Source of the DNA: Actinomarinicola tropica
Lineage (GTDB): Bacteria; Actinomycetota; Acidimicrobiia; Acidimicrobiales; SKKL01
NCBI RefSeq assembly: GCF_009650215.1
Contig: NZ_CP045851.1
Coordinates: 2,073,001-2,137,000 of the forward strand
DNA length: 64,000 nucleotides
Direction: 5' to 3'
The notes under the pieces: generated by a model
The model's database searches: none
What the model was told of the DNA's origin: nothing
Seen by the model: only the letters and a program-made list of their open reading frames with translations
Made by a program: the position numbers and the translations under genes
Shown here: piece after piece, positions 16,115 through 24,545 of the stretch
Numbering within the stretch: the first letter of the stretch is position 1
Layout: each line of letters opens with the position of its first letter

Positions 16115-19100
16115 TCACAGCGAGAGGCCTGGAGCGTCACGATCGAGGCTCCGTCGTGGCAGCTCGACGACCTCCCCGAGCGCGGCGATCGCTCGGTTGG
16201 CGGCGTAGTAGGTGACCTCGTGGTCGGCCTGGCCGACCAGCGGGAGCGATCCGACGAGCGTGGTCTCGGGGAGATCCCAGAGGGCACGGTGTTGGGCGAC
16301 GCGCCCTGCGGCCGCGACCCATCGCTCGCGTGCAGCCGGATCATTGGGTACGGGACCGAGGCGGGCGACGAGGAGCGGCGTCGGCTGGTCTGCGGCCGAC
16401 ATGCCTCGGGCGCGGGCGTCGGCCTCGATCGCCTGCTCGACGCGCTCGGGTTCGCCACGCCGTACCGCCCCGTCGAGACGAACGGTCTGCTCACGAGCGG
16501 AACGAGCGGCCTCGACCTCGTTGGGCAGCTCGCTGAGCTCGGTCTCCATCTCGTCGATCTGTCCCGGTAGCACCCGGACCTCGCGCTTCGCGTTCTCGAT
16601 CGCCGAGCGATGGTGTCGACGGTGGAGGGGGCGGTCGTGCTCGCCGAGTGTCCGTGTCGCATCGGCGAGACAGGCTCGGGCACGCCGGATCTGGTCGCGC
16701 AGTACCTCCTTGCGACCGGCGAGGTCAGCGAGCGCTCGGTCGTGGTCGCGGAGTCGCCAACTGATCCGCTCGGCCGATGCGCAATGAGACGCTGCTCGAC
16801 CGACGAGAGCTCGTAGCTCTCGCTCGGGGAGCGGCGCCGACGGGATGGCATGCCGCGGTCGAATCGCGTTGTCCCGGTGGCCGTCGCCGCGGCTGGCCCG
16901 CGACTTGGGTCGGTCGAGGCGCAGCGCGTTCGCGGGCTGGTCGATCCAGGTCCGGGCGACGGCTTCGGCAATGACCTCGGCGGCGGTGCGCTCGTCGTTC
17001 AGCACGACGAAGGCCTCGTTCGTAGTGCGGCCACGGGTGAGCGGGACGTAGATGCCGCTGGTGCCGGTGGGTCCGTCGAGGAACAGGAAGCTGCGGTCGA
17101 CGGTGCGGCCCTGGGTGGCGTGGCTGGTCTCGGCGTAGGCCAGCTCGACGTGAGCGGCGACGTAGTCAGCGGGTAGGGCGACCCGGCCGGTGCGACCGGC
17201 GACGGTGAGACCGCCGTCGTCGTGGACGGCCTCGACGGCCCAGTGGTCGCGGTTCTTGACCATGTGGGCCTGGTCGGTGAGCAATGTCCGGTCGTTGCGA
17301 CGGGTGGCGACCAGGTCACCGGCGAACGCCCGACTGGTGCCGACCTTCACCGAGCGGCTGCGGAGGTCGATCTCACCGGTAGCGATCCGCTCGTGCTGAG
17401 CCAGCTCGTTGAGCACGTCGACGCCGGCCCGGGTGGGGGCCATCATCGCCGCGGTCTCGCCGGCCTCCGTGGCGCGTCGCCAAGCTGCGACGGTGGCCTT
17501 GGCCATCTGGCGGCCGGTGCCGCCGTGGAGGCGGTCGTGGTGGTCGTAGAGGGCGACGACGTCGGTGTCCCCGCGGCGGAGGCGGAGGCTGGCGTCTCGT
17601 TCCCAGGACGCGTCGAAGCGGTGGACCCGGTCGAGTTCGACGGCGCCGATGGTGTCGACCAGGTAGCCGAACATTCCGGAGCGGCCGACGGCGGAGAACT
17701 GCATCGGATCGCCGACGAGGGCGAGTCGCCAGTCGCGGCGGTCGGCCAGGTCGATCAGCTCGGCCAGACGCGGTGTGGGCACCATCGCGGCCTCGTCGAC
17801 GACGACCGTGGTGCCAACAGGGAGGTCGTAGCGGTGCTGGGGTGGGCGGTCGAGGCGGTGCTCAACGAGCAGCTTGTCGAGGGTGTCGGCGTCGATCCCG
17901 GTGTCGACTGCGAGCACCTCGGCCGCTGCCGCGGATGGTGCGACCCCGAAGCACGGCCGGCCCCGGTCCTGGAGGTGAGCGACAGCGGGGCGCATGGCAG
18001 TGGTCTTGCCGGTGCCGGCCGGACCGACGACCAGGACCAGGCGCCGCTCCCCCGCCACCACCCCAGCCGCGTGCTGCTGGACTGCGGACAGCGCGTCGCC
18101 GCCGTCGAGGTCGTGGACGTCACTGCCGCCCTCCACCGCCCACCGCTGGGTGAGGTCGAGGATGTGCTCCTCCTCGTCGAGGATGGAGGGGTGGTGAGGA
18201 TCCGGTCGAGCGCTCCCTCGGTGACCGGCCGTCCGTCGTCGCGGACGGGAACGTGGTCGGGGACGGTCTGCGAGATGTCGACGCTGAGCGCGTCCTCGAC
18301 GTGCGACGCGAGGCGCTGGGCGCGCTCGACGATCTCGCCAGCGGTCCCACCGAGTCGGGTCGGCAGGGCGGCGGCGATCTCGCGGGTGATCTCGGCCGGG
18401 CGCCACACGGACTGGGTGTCTCGCAGCGAGGACAGGGCGGCCATCACCGTGTCCCGATCGGTGACGGCGTCGCCCTCGATCGGCCGGGTCCGACCGGTGA
18501 CCCGGTCGAGGTAGCGCTCGGGTGAATAGCCGAGGGCGTCGAGTTGGTCGTGCCAGTCCTGGTGGAGGTCGGCCGCATCGGCGCTGGCCTTGGTGGGTCG
18601 GCTGTCGGTCGCTGCCTCCCGTTCGATGCGCCAGCGCTCCCGAGGGCTCGGGCGACGGCCGAGGTCGTCGACGAACCGCTCGGTCTTCTCGTCGATACGG
18701 CGGGTCATCTGCTTGGTGCGCTGGGAGAAGGCGTCGAGGACCTCCTCGGGAGAGTCGGCCATCTCGGCCTGGCCGTTCTCGACGTCGTTCCAACGCACGC
18801 CGAGCCGACCGGTCAGCTCGGCTCGGAGCCCGGCGGCGTAGAGGGCCGAGACGGTGCGCTGGTCGTGCTTCAGGGTGCGGGCGTCGAGCGCCAGCCATCG
18901 ACCGTCGGGGGCCATCACCCGGTTGACGATGACGAGGTGGGTGTGGACCTGGGGGTCGTGCGCTCGGCTGGTGTGCTGACGAAAGGCGGCGGCGATCAGG
19001 CCGTCGGCATCGACGGTCCAGATCTCCCCGTCGACGCGGTACCGGCAGTGGGCGTGGTCCTCGATCCAACCGAATGCCGCGGCGACGGCTGCGTCGTGCG

Positions 19101-19452
19101 CGTCGAGGACCTCGTTGCGGACGCGTTCGTCGCCGATGGCGAACAGGACGGACACCGACTTCGGCGCCGAGCAGGTGACGTCGAAGCCTCGGACGGTGCG
19201 TTCGTGGTGGCTGGTGCCGAGCAGGGCGCCGTCGATCGGGTCCCGCCCGTCCATGAGCGCGAGGAAGTGGTCGTCGTCAACCTCGCCCGCCAGCCCCAGC
19301 GCCTCGGCACCCAGGCCGAGCCACTGGCCAGGCGGCTCGTCGCCGTCGAGGTAGTAGCCGCCGGGAACGTCGACGTAGTAGGCGCCGGCGTCGGGGCCCT
19401 TGAGCGTGGTCACCCGGGCGGTCACGGCCGCCTCCCGCACGAGCTCGTGCAC
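16115..19452 (-). pseudogene. MobF (TrwC/TraA-type) relaxase-helicase, one frame break
   Basis: Read across two frames this is a ~1100-residue conjugative relaxase. The N-terminal part (from 19452, or GTG 19425) has the tyrosine cluster GAYYVDVPGGYY, EPPGQWLGLGAEALGL, and the three-His metal site HDPQVHTHLVIVNRV. After the frame change comes the helicase: VVGPAGTGKTTAM (Walker A), VVVDEAAMV, GDPMQFSAVG and YAETSHATQGRTVD. The N-terminal frame is left near 18188-18191, where a run of four C (minus strand) would restore one protein if it were five. So either a single-base deletion, a sequencing error or, less likely, a programmed -1 shift. The enzyme nicks oriT and unwinds the transferred strand. 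Confidence 0.85.
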
Positions 19453-19511
19453 TCGTCTGTCGATCGGTGCGACGTTGGCGCCGCGGTGGTGCGGTTCACG
19501 GCGTCGCTCCT

Positions 19512-19967
19512 TCAGCAGGAGGGGTCGGCGTGGGTGACGGAGATGCCGGTGCCGTCGAGGTGGAGCACGTAGGACGGCGGGTCCATCGGTCCGGTCGACG
19601 GGAGAGCGTCGAGGACGCCGGATCGGCGGAGCTGGCGGAGGCGACGGTGGGCGCTGTCCTTGGACAAGAACCCGAGCTGCTCGGCCACGCCCCGGGTGCT
19701 GGCCCGCGCCACGAGTCGGCCGTCGATCACCTCAGCCCGAACCGCCAGCACGTGCAGCACGGCCAAGGCGTCCGGTCCGTGCTCGCTCAGGAACGCATGA
19801 GCTTCGGGGTAGCGGTGCTCGACGACCACCTCGCCCGGCACCAACGCGGGGGTGGGCTCGGGACCGGACGGTCGAGCCACGCTCGGTCGGCGTACCCGCG
19901 GGCGCGTCGAACGCCGCGCCGGCAGCTCGACGTCGAGGCCCAGGAGAGGGAGCTGTTCGGCGGGCAT
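19512..19967 (-). CDS. Winged-helix protein upstream of the relaxase
   Basis: 151 residues. After a basic N-terminal segment, residues ~55-120 look like a winged helix: DALAVLHVLAVRAEV, then STRGVAEQLGFLSKDSAHRRLRQLRRSGVL. The C-terminus SYVLHLDGTGISV forms the wing or a following strand. Its stop is about 60 nt upstream of the relaxase start, so the two are probably co-transcribed. A role as relaxase accessory or regulator of transfer is inferred from position only. Confidence 0.7.
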   Translation of the reverse strand: MPAEQLPLLGLDVELPARRSTRPRVRRPSVARPSGPEPTPALVPGEVVVEHRYPEAHAFLSEHGPDALAVLHVLAVRAEVIDGRLVARASTRGVAEQLGFLSKDSAHRRLRQLRRSGVLDALPSTGPMDPPSYVLHLDGTGISVTHADPSC

Positions 19968-20060
19968 GGCGACCTCCGGACGGGCGCGGAGATCCCGTCA
20001 CATAGGTAGGCCCCTGAGCAGGCCGGATCTCGCGCAGAAATTTGAGGTTCCTGCCGAATT

Positions 20061-20092
20061 CGTGTCCCCGATGTGCGACACGGGCTCGTGTC
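20061..20092. repeat. Alternating inverted repeats upstream of the integrase
   Basis: Three 6-bp elements in alternating orientation: CGTGTC at 20061-20066, GACACG at 20077-20082, CGTGTC at 20087-20092. They lie in the 281-bp gene-free space between the winged-helix gene and the integrase. A regulator site, an oriT component or an accessory integrase site are all possible. Confidence 0.35.
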
Positions 20093-20248
20093 GGTGGTGG
20101 GACTGGTCAGATCGACCGCACGGCGCGACGATGGCGACCGCACCCGCCAGGCCGCTCGGCCGGTGGGCCCCTCGTGACGGGGGTTCGTCCGTCGCCTTCC
20201 CAGCGCTTCGACCGACGGGGTCGGAGCTGTCCCCTTCGGGAGACGACG

Positions 20249-21612
20249 ATGGCCGCGAGCCGCAACAACGTCCGCAAGCGCGGATCGACCTGGACCTACT
20301 ACCTCTACGTCACCGACGGCGCCGGCGAGCGTCGGCAGAAGTCCAAGGGCGGGTTCGCCACCCGCAAGGAGGCGGAGACTGCCAGGGTCGAAGCCCTCGC
20401 TGCGCTCTCGAACGGCAACTGGGTGCAGCCCGACCGGCTCACCGTCGCCGAGTTTCTCACCGACGAGTGGCTACCGACCCAGCGCCCGCCGACCCTCGAG
20501 GAGAGCACCTACGCCAGCTACGCCCGGAACATCCGGCTCCACGTCGTCCCCTACGTCGGCGCCATCCGGCTCCAGCAGCTCACGCCGATGGACCTCAACG
20601 CCCTCTACCGGACGCTCCTCGACTCCGGCCGGCGACCGCCGGGCTCACCGGTCCGGCGGCACGATCCCGCCGTGCTCGACCTCATCGCCCGACTCAAGGG
20701 GGAGGGCCACACGTGGCAACAGGTGGCCGACACCGTCGCTGAGCAGTTCCCCGGCCTCGCTGGAATCACCCGCCACGCCGTCGCCTCGGCTCACCGTCGA
20801 GCCCAGGAGCCGAAGCCCGCTCCGAAGGATCCCGGGCTGAGCAACCGGATGGTCCGCTACGTCCACACGATCATCCACGCTGCACTGCGCGACGCCCTGC
20901 GCTGGAACCGCGTCACCCGCAACGTCGCTGCGGTGGCCACTCCCCCGCCGCAGGCATCGACCCGACGGGGTCGCCACACGACATGGACCGGCGAGCAGCT
21001 CGGCCGGTTCCTCGACTTCGTCTCCGACAGCCCCTACCTGCCGGCGTGGCTGTTCCTGGCCACCTGCGGCTCACGCCGCGGCGAGGTCCTCGGCTGAAGT
21101 GGGACGACGTCGACCTCGATGCGGCCACGGCGATCATCTCCCGCCAGGTGGCCATGGTCGACCATCGCATCGTGGTGAAGGACCTCCCGAAGACGAAGGG
21201 CGGTCACACGATCTCGCTCGACCCGGGCACCGTCGAGATGCTCGCCAACTACCGCGAGCGCCAGGCGGCGATCAAGCGCCTCCTCGGCGGCGGCTACCGC
21301 GACGACGGCTGGATCTTCACTCGCCCCGACGGCACGCCGATCCACCCCGAGCGGTTCAGCCGCGAGTTCCTCCGCAAGCAGGAGGCCTACAACAAGGCCC
21401 ACCCCGACGAGCCGCTCCCGCGGCTAAAGCTCCACGGCCTCCGCCACACGTGGGCAACCCTCGCCCTGGAGGAGGGTAGCGACATCCACGTCGTGAGCGA
21501 CCGCCTCGACCACAGCAGCACCCACATCACGAGCCAGATCTACACGCACGTGACGAGGCCGATGCAGTCGGACGCGGCCGACCGCGTCGCGGCAAGGATC
21601 TTTGGTCGATGA
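20249..21612 (+). pseudogene. Tyrosine integrase, one frame break
   Basis: A ~453-residue phage-type integrase read in two frames. The first (20249-21097) has the N-terminal arm-binding domain (KRGSTWTYYLYVTDG), a core-binding domain and the first catalytic Arg (CGSRRGEVLG), then stops at a TGA. The second frame resumes at once with LKWDDVDLD and holds HGLRHTW and the nucleophile SQIYTHV (Tyr). One missing C near 21092-21096 would join them. Between core-binding helices sits an extra ~45-residue helix-turn-helix-like insert (LIARLKGEGHTWQQVADTV to VASAHRRA). It is the likely enzyme for insertion at tRNA-Leu; if the break is real the element cannot now excise by itself. Confidence 0.85.
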
Positions 21613-21694
21613 CCTGGCTACTCACGAGCAGGTACTGAGCCCGACAGAGGAGCGCTCGCGCCCAGCCGCGAGTGACCGCGCCTACCGTGGCCAG

Positions 21695-22678
21695 ATGACC
21701 GGCACGTCATCGACCTGGGTGGAGTTTCCCGAGTTCCGTCAGTACGAGGCGACCCGGCAGCAGGCCAACAACGCGATGATGGCCCTCCTTGCGGGGTCGA
21801 AGCTTGCAGCCCACACGCTTCAGCTCACAAGCGGCTCTCGCCAGCTCCTCCCTGAGATCTTCCCCGGGGTCGAACACATCAGCTACTTCAACCTTCGGAC
21901 CGACGCAGCGACGCAGCTACTCCTCGATACCGGTCACCACCTCGGCGCTGTTGCCGTGCCGTACGCGTTGGCCGTCCACGAGGACTTCGTCATGACCGTG
22001 CTGGAGATGCTCGACACGATGGGCCGCGTCAGGAGAGCGCCTGGGACCAACAGCGACCTCACGAAGAACCGCGTCAGGGCATGGAACATGCACGAGGCCG
22101 TCTACCTGACCCTTGGACAACCCGTTCCGGCCAGGGGCTCGGCGGAGGTCGCGCTGGAGCACTTCCACCTCCTCAGGGAGATGCGGAACGCGCATATCCA
22201 TTCTGGTGGGTCGATCTCCTCGGAGCTGCAAGACCAAGTGACCGATATCAGCGCTCCAGCAGAAGCCGAATGGCACCGGGTCGCGAGGCGAGCGCCGGCC
22301 GATGTGATCGCGATGCCGAGACTCCGCTTCACGACTTTCGACATCTTCGCTGCGTTCGGAGCCACCAAGGCTCTCGGCCGCACCATCAACACGCTGCTCC
22401 GGGATGGCCTGACACCGACCGAGTGGGCAGAAATCTGCAGATCCGACTACTCGGCTGTCTCGTCGAAGAGCGCCGGAAGCGACCAGTGGATCCGCGGGCT
22501 CCTGGGACACGGCACCGCCTTCTACGGAACCACGTCGATGACCCAGACAGACCTGCTGGATGCTGCCATCGCAGCCGGGCAGTGGACCGCAGGGCGCAGC
22601 TTCGCCCCTCGTCGCAGCCAGCGGAACGCACGGCGGACGCGAGACCCCGGTTCCCTACACGAAGGGGGCGGCGTATGA
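21695..22678 (+). CDS. Hypothetical protein with HEPN-like RNxxxH motif
   Basis: 327 residues from the ATG at 21695. Mostly alpha-helical by residue pattern. The segment LLREMRNAHIHSGG (near residue 165) contains R-N-x3-H, the signature of HEPN ribonuclease domains, and is preceded by a helix (VALEHFHLLREM) as expected in that fold. HEPN nucleases in defence and toxin systems often cut tRNA or mRNA. The motif alone is weak evidence, and no other domain is recognised. It is convergent with the permuted tRNA-like sequence, whose low-coordinate end is 7 nt beyond the stop. Confidence 0.6.
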   Translation: MTGTSSTWVEFPEFRQYEATRQQANNAMMALLAGSKLAAHTLQLTSGSRQLLPEIFPGVEHISYFNLRTDAATQLLLDTGHHLGAVAVPYALAVHEDFVMTVLEMLDTMGRVRRAPGTNSDLTKNRVRAWNMHEAVYLTLGQPVPARGSAEVALEHFHLLREMRNAHIHSGGSISSELQDQVTDISAPAEAEWHRVARRAPADVIAMPRLRFTTFDIFAAFGATKALGRTINTLLRDGLTPTEWAEICRSDYSAVSSKSAGSDQWIRGLLGHGTAFYGTTSMTQTDLLDAAIAAGQWTAGRSFAPRRSQRNARRTRDPGSLHEGGGV

Positions 22679-22685
22679 CGCGAGG

Positions 22686-22756
22686 AAATTGGTGCTCTTC
22701 CCATTGAGCTACACCACACGGGGTGGTGCCAGGACTCGAACCTGGGTCTCCAATTT
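22686..22756 (-). ncRNA. Circularly permuted tRNA-like RNA
   Basis: Read on the minus strand, this 71-nt sequence folds into all tRNA helices with canonical pairs, but in rotated order. First the 3' half: anticodon-stem strand AAATTGG (22756-22750), variable AGAC, T-arm CCAGG-TTCGAGT-CCTGG (22745-22729), acceptor strand CACCAC (22728-22723). Then a 5-nt loop CCCGT, and the 5' half: acceptor strand GTGGTG (22717-22712), TA as U8-A9, D-arm GCTC-AATGGGAA-GAGC, then A and CCAATTT (22692-22686). The T-loop UUCGA, D-loop GG, U8 and a 4-nt variable region are all standard, so an L-shaped fold is expected. The anticodon cannot be assigned, because the loop is replaced by the flanks. No CCA is encoded. 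It lies downstream of the helicase gene on the same strand. Confidence 0.7.
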
Positions 22757-22760
22757 TTGC

Positions 22761-22805
22761 GAACGGCCCCGGTCTCGCTCCGGCCGAGGTCTCACCTCGC
22801 CGTTC
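22761..22805 (-). ncRNA. Three-way-junction hairpin preceding the tRNA-like RNA
   Basis: On the minus strand a 7-bp stem (GAACGGC at 22805-22799 with GCCGTTC at 22767-22761) encloses two small hairpins: GAGGT-GAG-ACCTC and CCGG-AGCGAGA-CCGG. It ends 4 nt before the tRNA-like sequence. It may be part of one larger RNA, a processing or termination signal for the upstream operon, or fortuitous pairing in GC-rich DNA. Confidence 0.45.
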
Positions 22806-22907
22806 TCTAGCCCCCGAAGTGTAGCTGCGGGATCGAGGTGGCCCACCAGCTTCACGCCAGGGATCGCGGACACCGCTCGCAGAGGGCGGACACCCAGCCC
22901 ACCCAGC

Positions 22908-24545
22908 TCAGCGGGCGTCGATCACTTGGTCTACCTCAGCCTCGATGAGCCCGAACCACCGGCTTGGGTCGCGTCGGCGGTTCTCGCCTTGCCAGTTGGG
23001 GACGAGTTCGCAGGTGGCGACGACGAGCTGCTCTCGCGCTCGCGAGGCCATCACGTGCAACACGGCGAGCTCCGCGTCGAGGTCTTCGGCACGTCCGGAC
23101 TTCATCGCTCGGTAGTGAGGAAGGAACGCTTCCTCCAGACCGACGATGATCACGCGATCGAACTGCTGACCCTTACCGACGTGGCCGTTCAGCAGGTGCA
23201 GCCCAGGACCGACTGGGTCCTCCGGGCTCGATGAGATGCGGATCCCGCTGACAATGTCGGCAAGGGACATCTCAACGACGAGCTCACCAATCGTGTCGAA
23301 TACCTCGTTCAGCTCATCCTGCGAGTCGAGGTCCAAGTCGTCGATGTCGACGTAGCAGCGAAGGTAGAGGTCCTCGACTGCCTCACCTCTGTCGAGAGCG
23401 GGATCAACCAAGGGAAGGTGCCGAACGAGCAGCTCGACGATTGACGGCCTGTGCGCAGGGAAGTCCCAAATCTCGGCGAGAAGTCCCCTCCGCTGGATCT
23501 CCTCATCCACCCACTTGCGCCGTCCCTTGGCCCGCGCAATCACGCCGACGCTCAGTGCTGGGTCCTCATCCATCCAGTCCTCGACGGTGGCCGCGACCCA
23601 ATCGGCCTCCTGGCGAGCATCCTTGGTCCGAAGGGAGACCAGGCGCCCGCGCCCTTCCCATTCGTCCTCGGACGCGGCACGCACGTCCTGCCCACCGAGG
23701 GCCTTGCTGAGAGCGCTCACAGCACGGAGCACCGGTGGGCTCGACCGGTACGAGGCTGTCAGCTCGATCTCACAAGCGTCACGCCCGCGTATTCGCTCGA
23801 CGACGAGGTCTGGTTGGGCACCGGCGAAGCCATAGATCCCCTGCGCCGCGTCGCCGGCCCACAGTGTCCGGCCAGGCGCAATCGGTGACGCAAGGTCGAA
23901 CTGGGCCAAGGACAGGTCCTGGACCTCGTCGACTACCACCACCGCGAATCGCTCGCGGTAGAGGGACACAACGCGGGGCTCCCCCAGGACGAGCAGCCCG
24001 AGTCGGATCAGGTCGTTGAAGTCACGCCGGCCTGCCTCGCGGATGCGTTGCTCGTACGCGAGCGCCGCGCCCATGCCGTAGTCGTCGAGCCTCTCGATCA
24101 CCGTGTCATCGTCGTAGGCACCGAGTTTGCAGGAGCGCAGTACCCGCTGGAGCTCTTCCTCTTCGCATTCGTACTCGCGGCAGATCGCCCTTGTGGTCGT
24201 CGCCTGCCAGCCGCGCTGCGGCGCGATTTCTAGCGGGTCGAGGCCGATCGATGTGCAGTGGTGCTGGTGGAGGTGAAAGGCCCAACCGTGGAAGTTCGTG
24301 ACCGTGGCCCATCGCCACCACCGCGGTCCTAGCTCCCGCCGGAGCCGGGATCGGAGGTTGGCCTTTGCCTTGTTGGAGAATGTCAGGCCGAGCGCCCGGC
24401 GCGGAGGCAGCAGTTCACCGCGCTCGACCAGCACTCGGAGCCATCGCGCAATGCCCTCGGTCTTTCCGCAGCCCGGCGGCGCGGTCAACAGGGTCTCAGC
24501 GATGGGGTGGCTGACGTACCAATCCGGCTTCCCTGCGTTAGGCAT
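22908..24545 (-). CDS. UvrD/Rep-type helicase, GajB-like
   Basis: 545 residues from the ATG at 24545, which overlaps the stop of the upstream OLD nuclease gene by 8 nt (translation coupling decides this start). Superfamily-1 motifs: Walker A APPGCGKTEG (~22-31), Ia LTFSNKAKANLRSRL, motif II VVVVDEVQDLS, motif III WAGDAAQGIYGFAGA, motif IV ASYRSSPPVLRAV, and a C-terminal HVGKGQQFDRVIIVG. The short length and pairing with an OLD nuclease match Gabija GajB, which works with GajA against phage. It could instead belong to another OLD-helicase system. The tRNA-like RNA follows ~150 nt after the stop. Confidence 0.82.
   Translation of the reverse strand: MPNAGKPDWYVSHPIAETLLTAPPGCGKTEGIARWLRVLVERGELLPPRRALGLTFSNKAKANLRSRLRRELGPRWWRWATVTNFHGWAFHLHQHHCTSIGLDPLEIAPQRGWQATTTRAICREYECEEEELQRVLRSCKLGAYDDDTVIERLDDYGMGAALAYEQRIREAGRRDFNDLIRLGLLVLGEPRVVSLYRERFAVVVVDEVQDLSLAQFDLASPIAPGRTLWAGDAAQGIYGFAGAQPDLVVERIRGRDACEIELTASYRSSPPVLRAVSALSKALGGQDVRAASEDEWEGRGRLVSLRTKDARQEADWVAATVEDWMDEDPALSVGVIARAKGRRKWVDEEIQRRGLLAEIWDFPAHRPSIVELLVRHLPLVDPALDRGEAVEDLYLRCYVDIDDLDLDSQDELNEVFDTIGELVVEMSLADIVSGIRISSSPEDPVGPGLHLLNGHVGKGQQFDRVIIVGLEEAFLPHYRAMKSGRAEDLDAELAVLHVMASRAREQLVVATCELVPNWQGENRRRDPSRWFGLIEAEVDQVIDAR

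Noticed and set aside
16115-19069. Two separate genes for relaxase and helicase
   Set aside because: The domains join exactly as in single-chain MobF proteins and the second frame has no start or ribosome site at the junction, so a frame break in one gene is simpler.
9997-20114. 12-bp repeat CTGGTCAGATCG at 9997-10008 and 20103-20114 as a second att pair
   Set aside because: Repeats of this length are expected by chance in 64 kb, and the copies do not bound a tRNA or integrase unit.
22686-22756. An ordinary tRNA gene, on either strand
   Set aside because: The T-loop and D-loop consensus appear only on the minus strand, and there the T-arm precedes the D-arm; no standard 5'-to-3' cloverleaf is possible.
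22686-22756. Two-piece (permuted) tmRNA
   Set aside because: A full D-arm and anticodon-type stem are present, and no tag-peptide reading frame or pseudoknots are visible.
22757-22907. Group I intron core around the tRNA-like sequence (a TTCGGGGGCTAGAG stretch resembles the R element)
   Set aside because: No matching P7 partner strand or other core helices could be found, and the flank on the other side is coding sequence.
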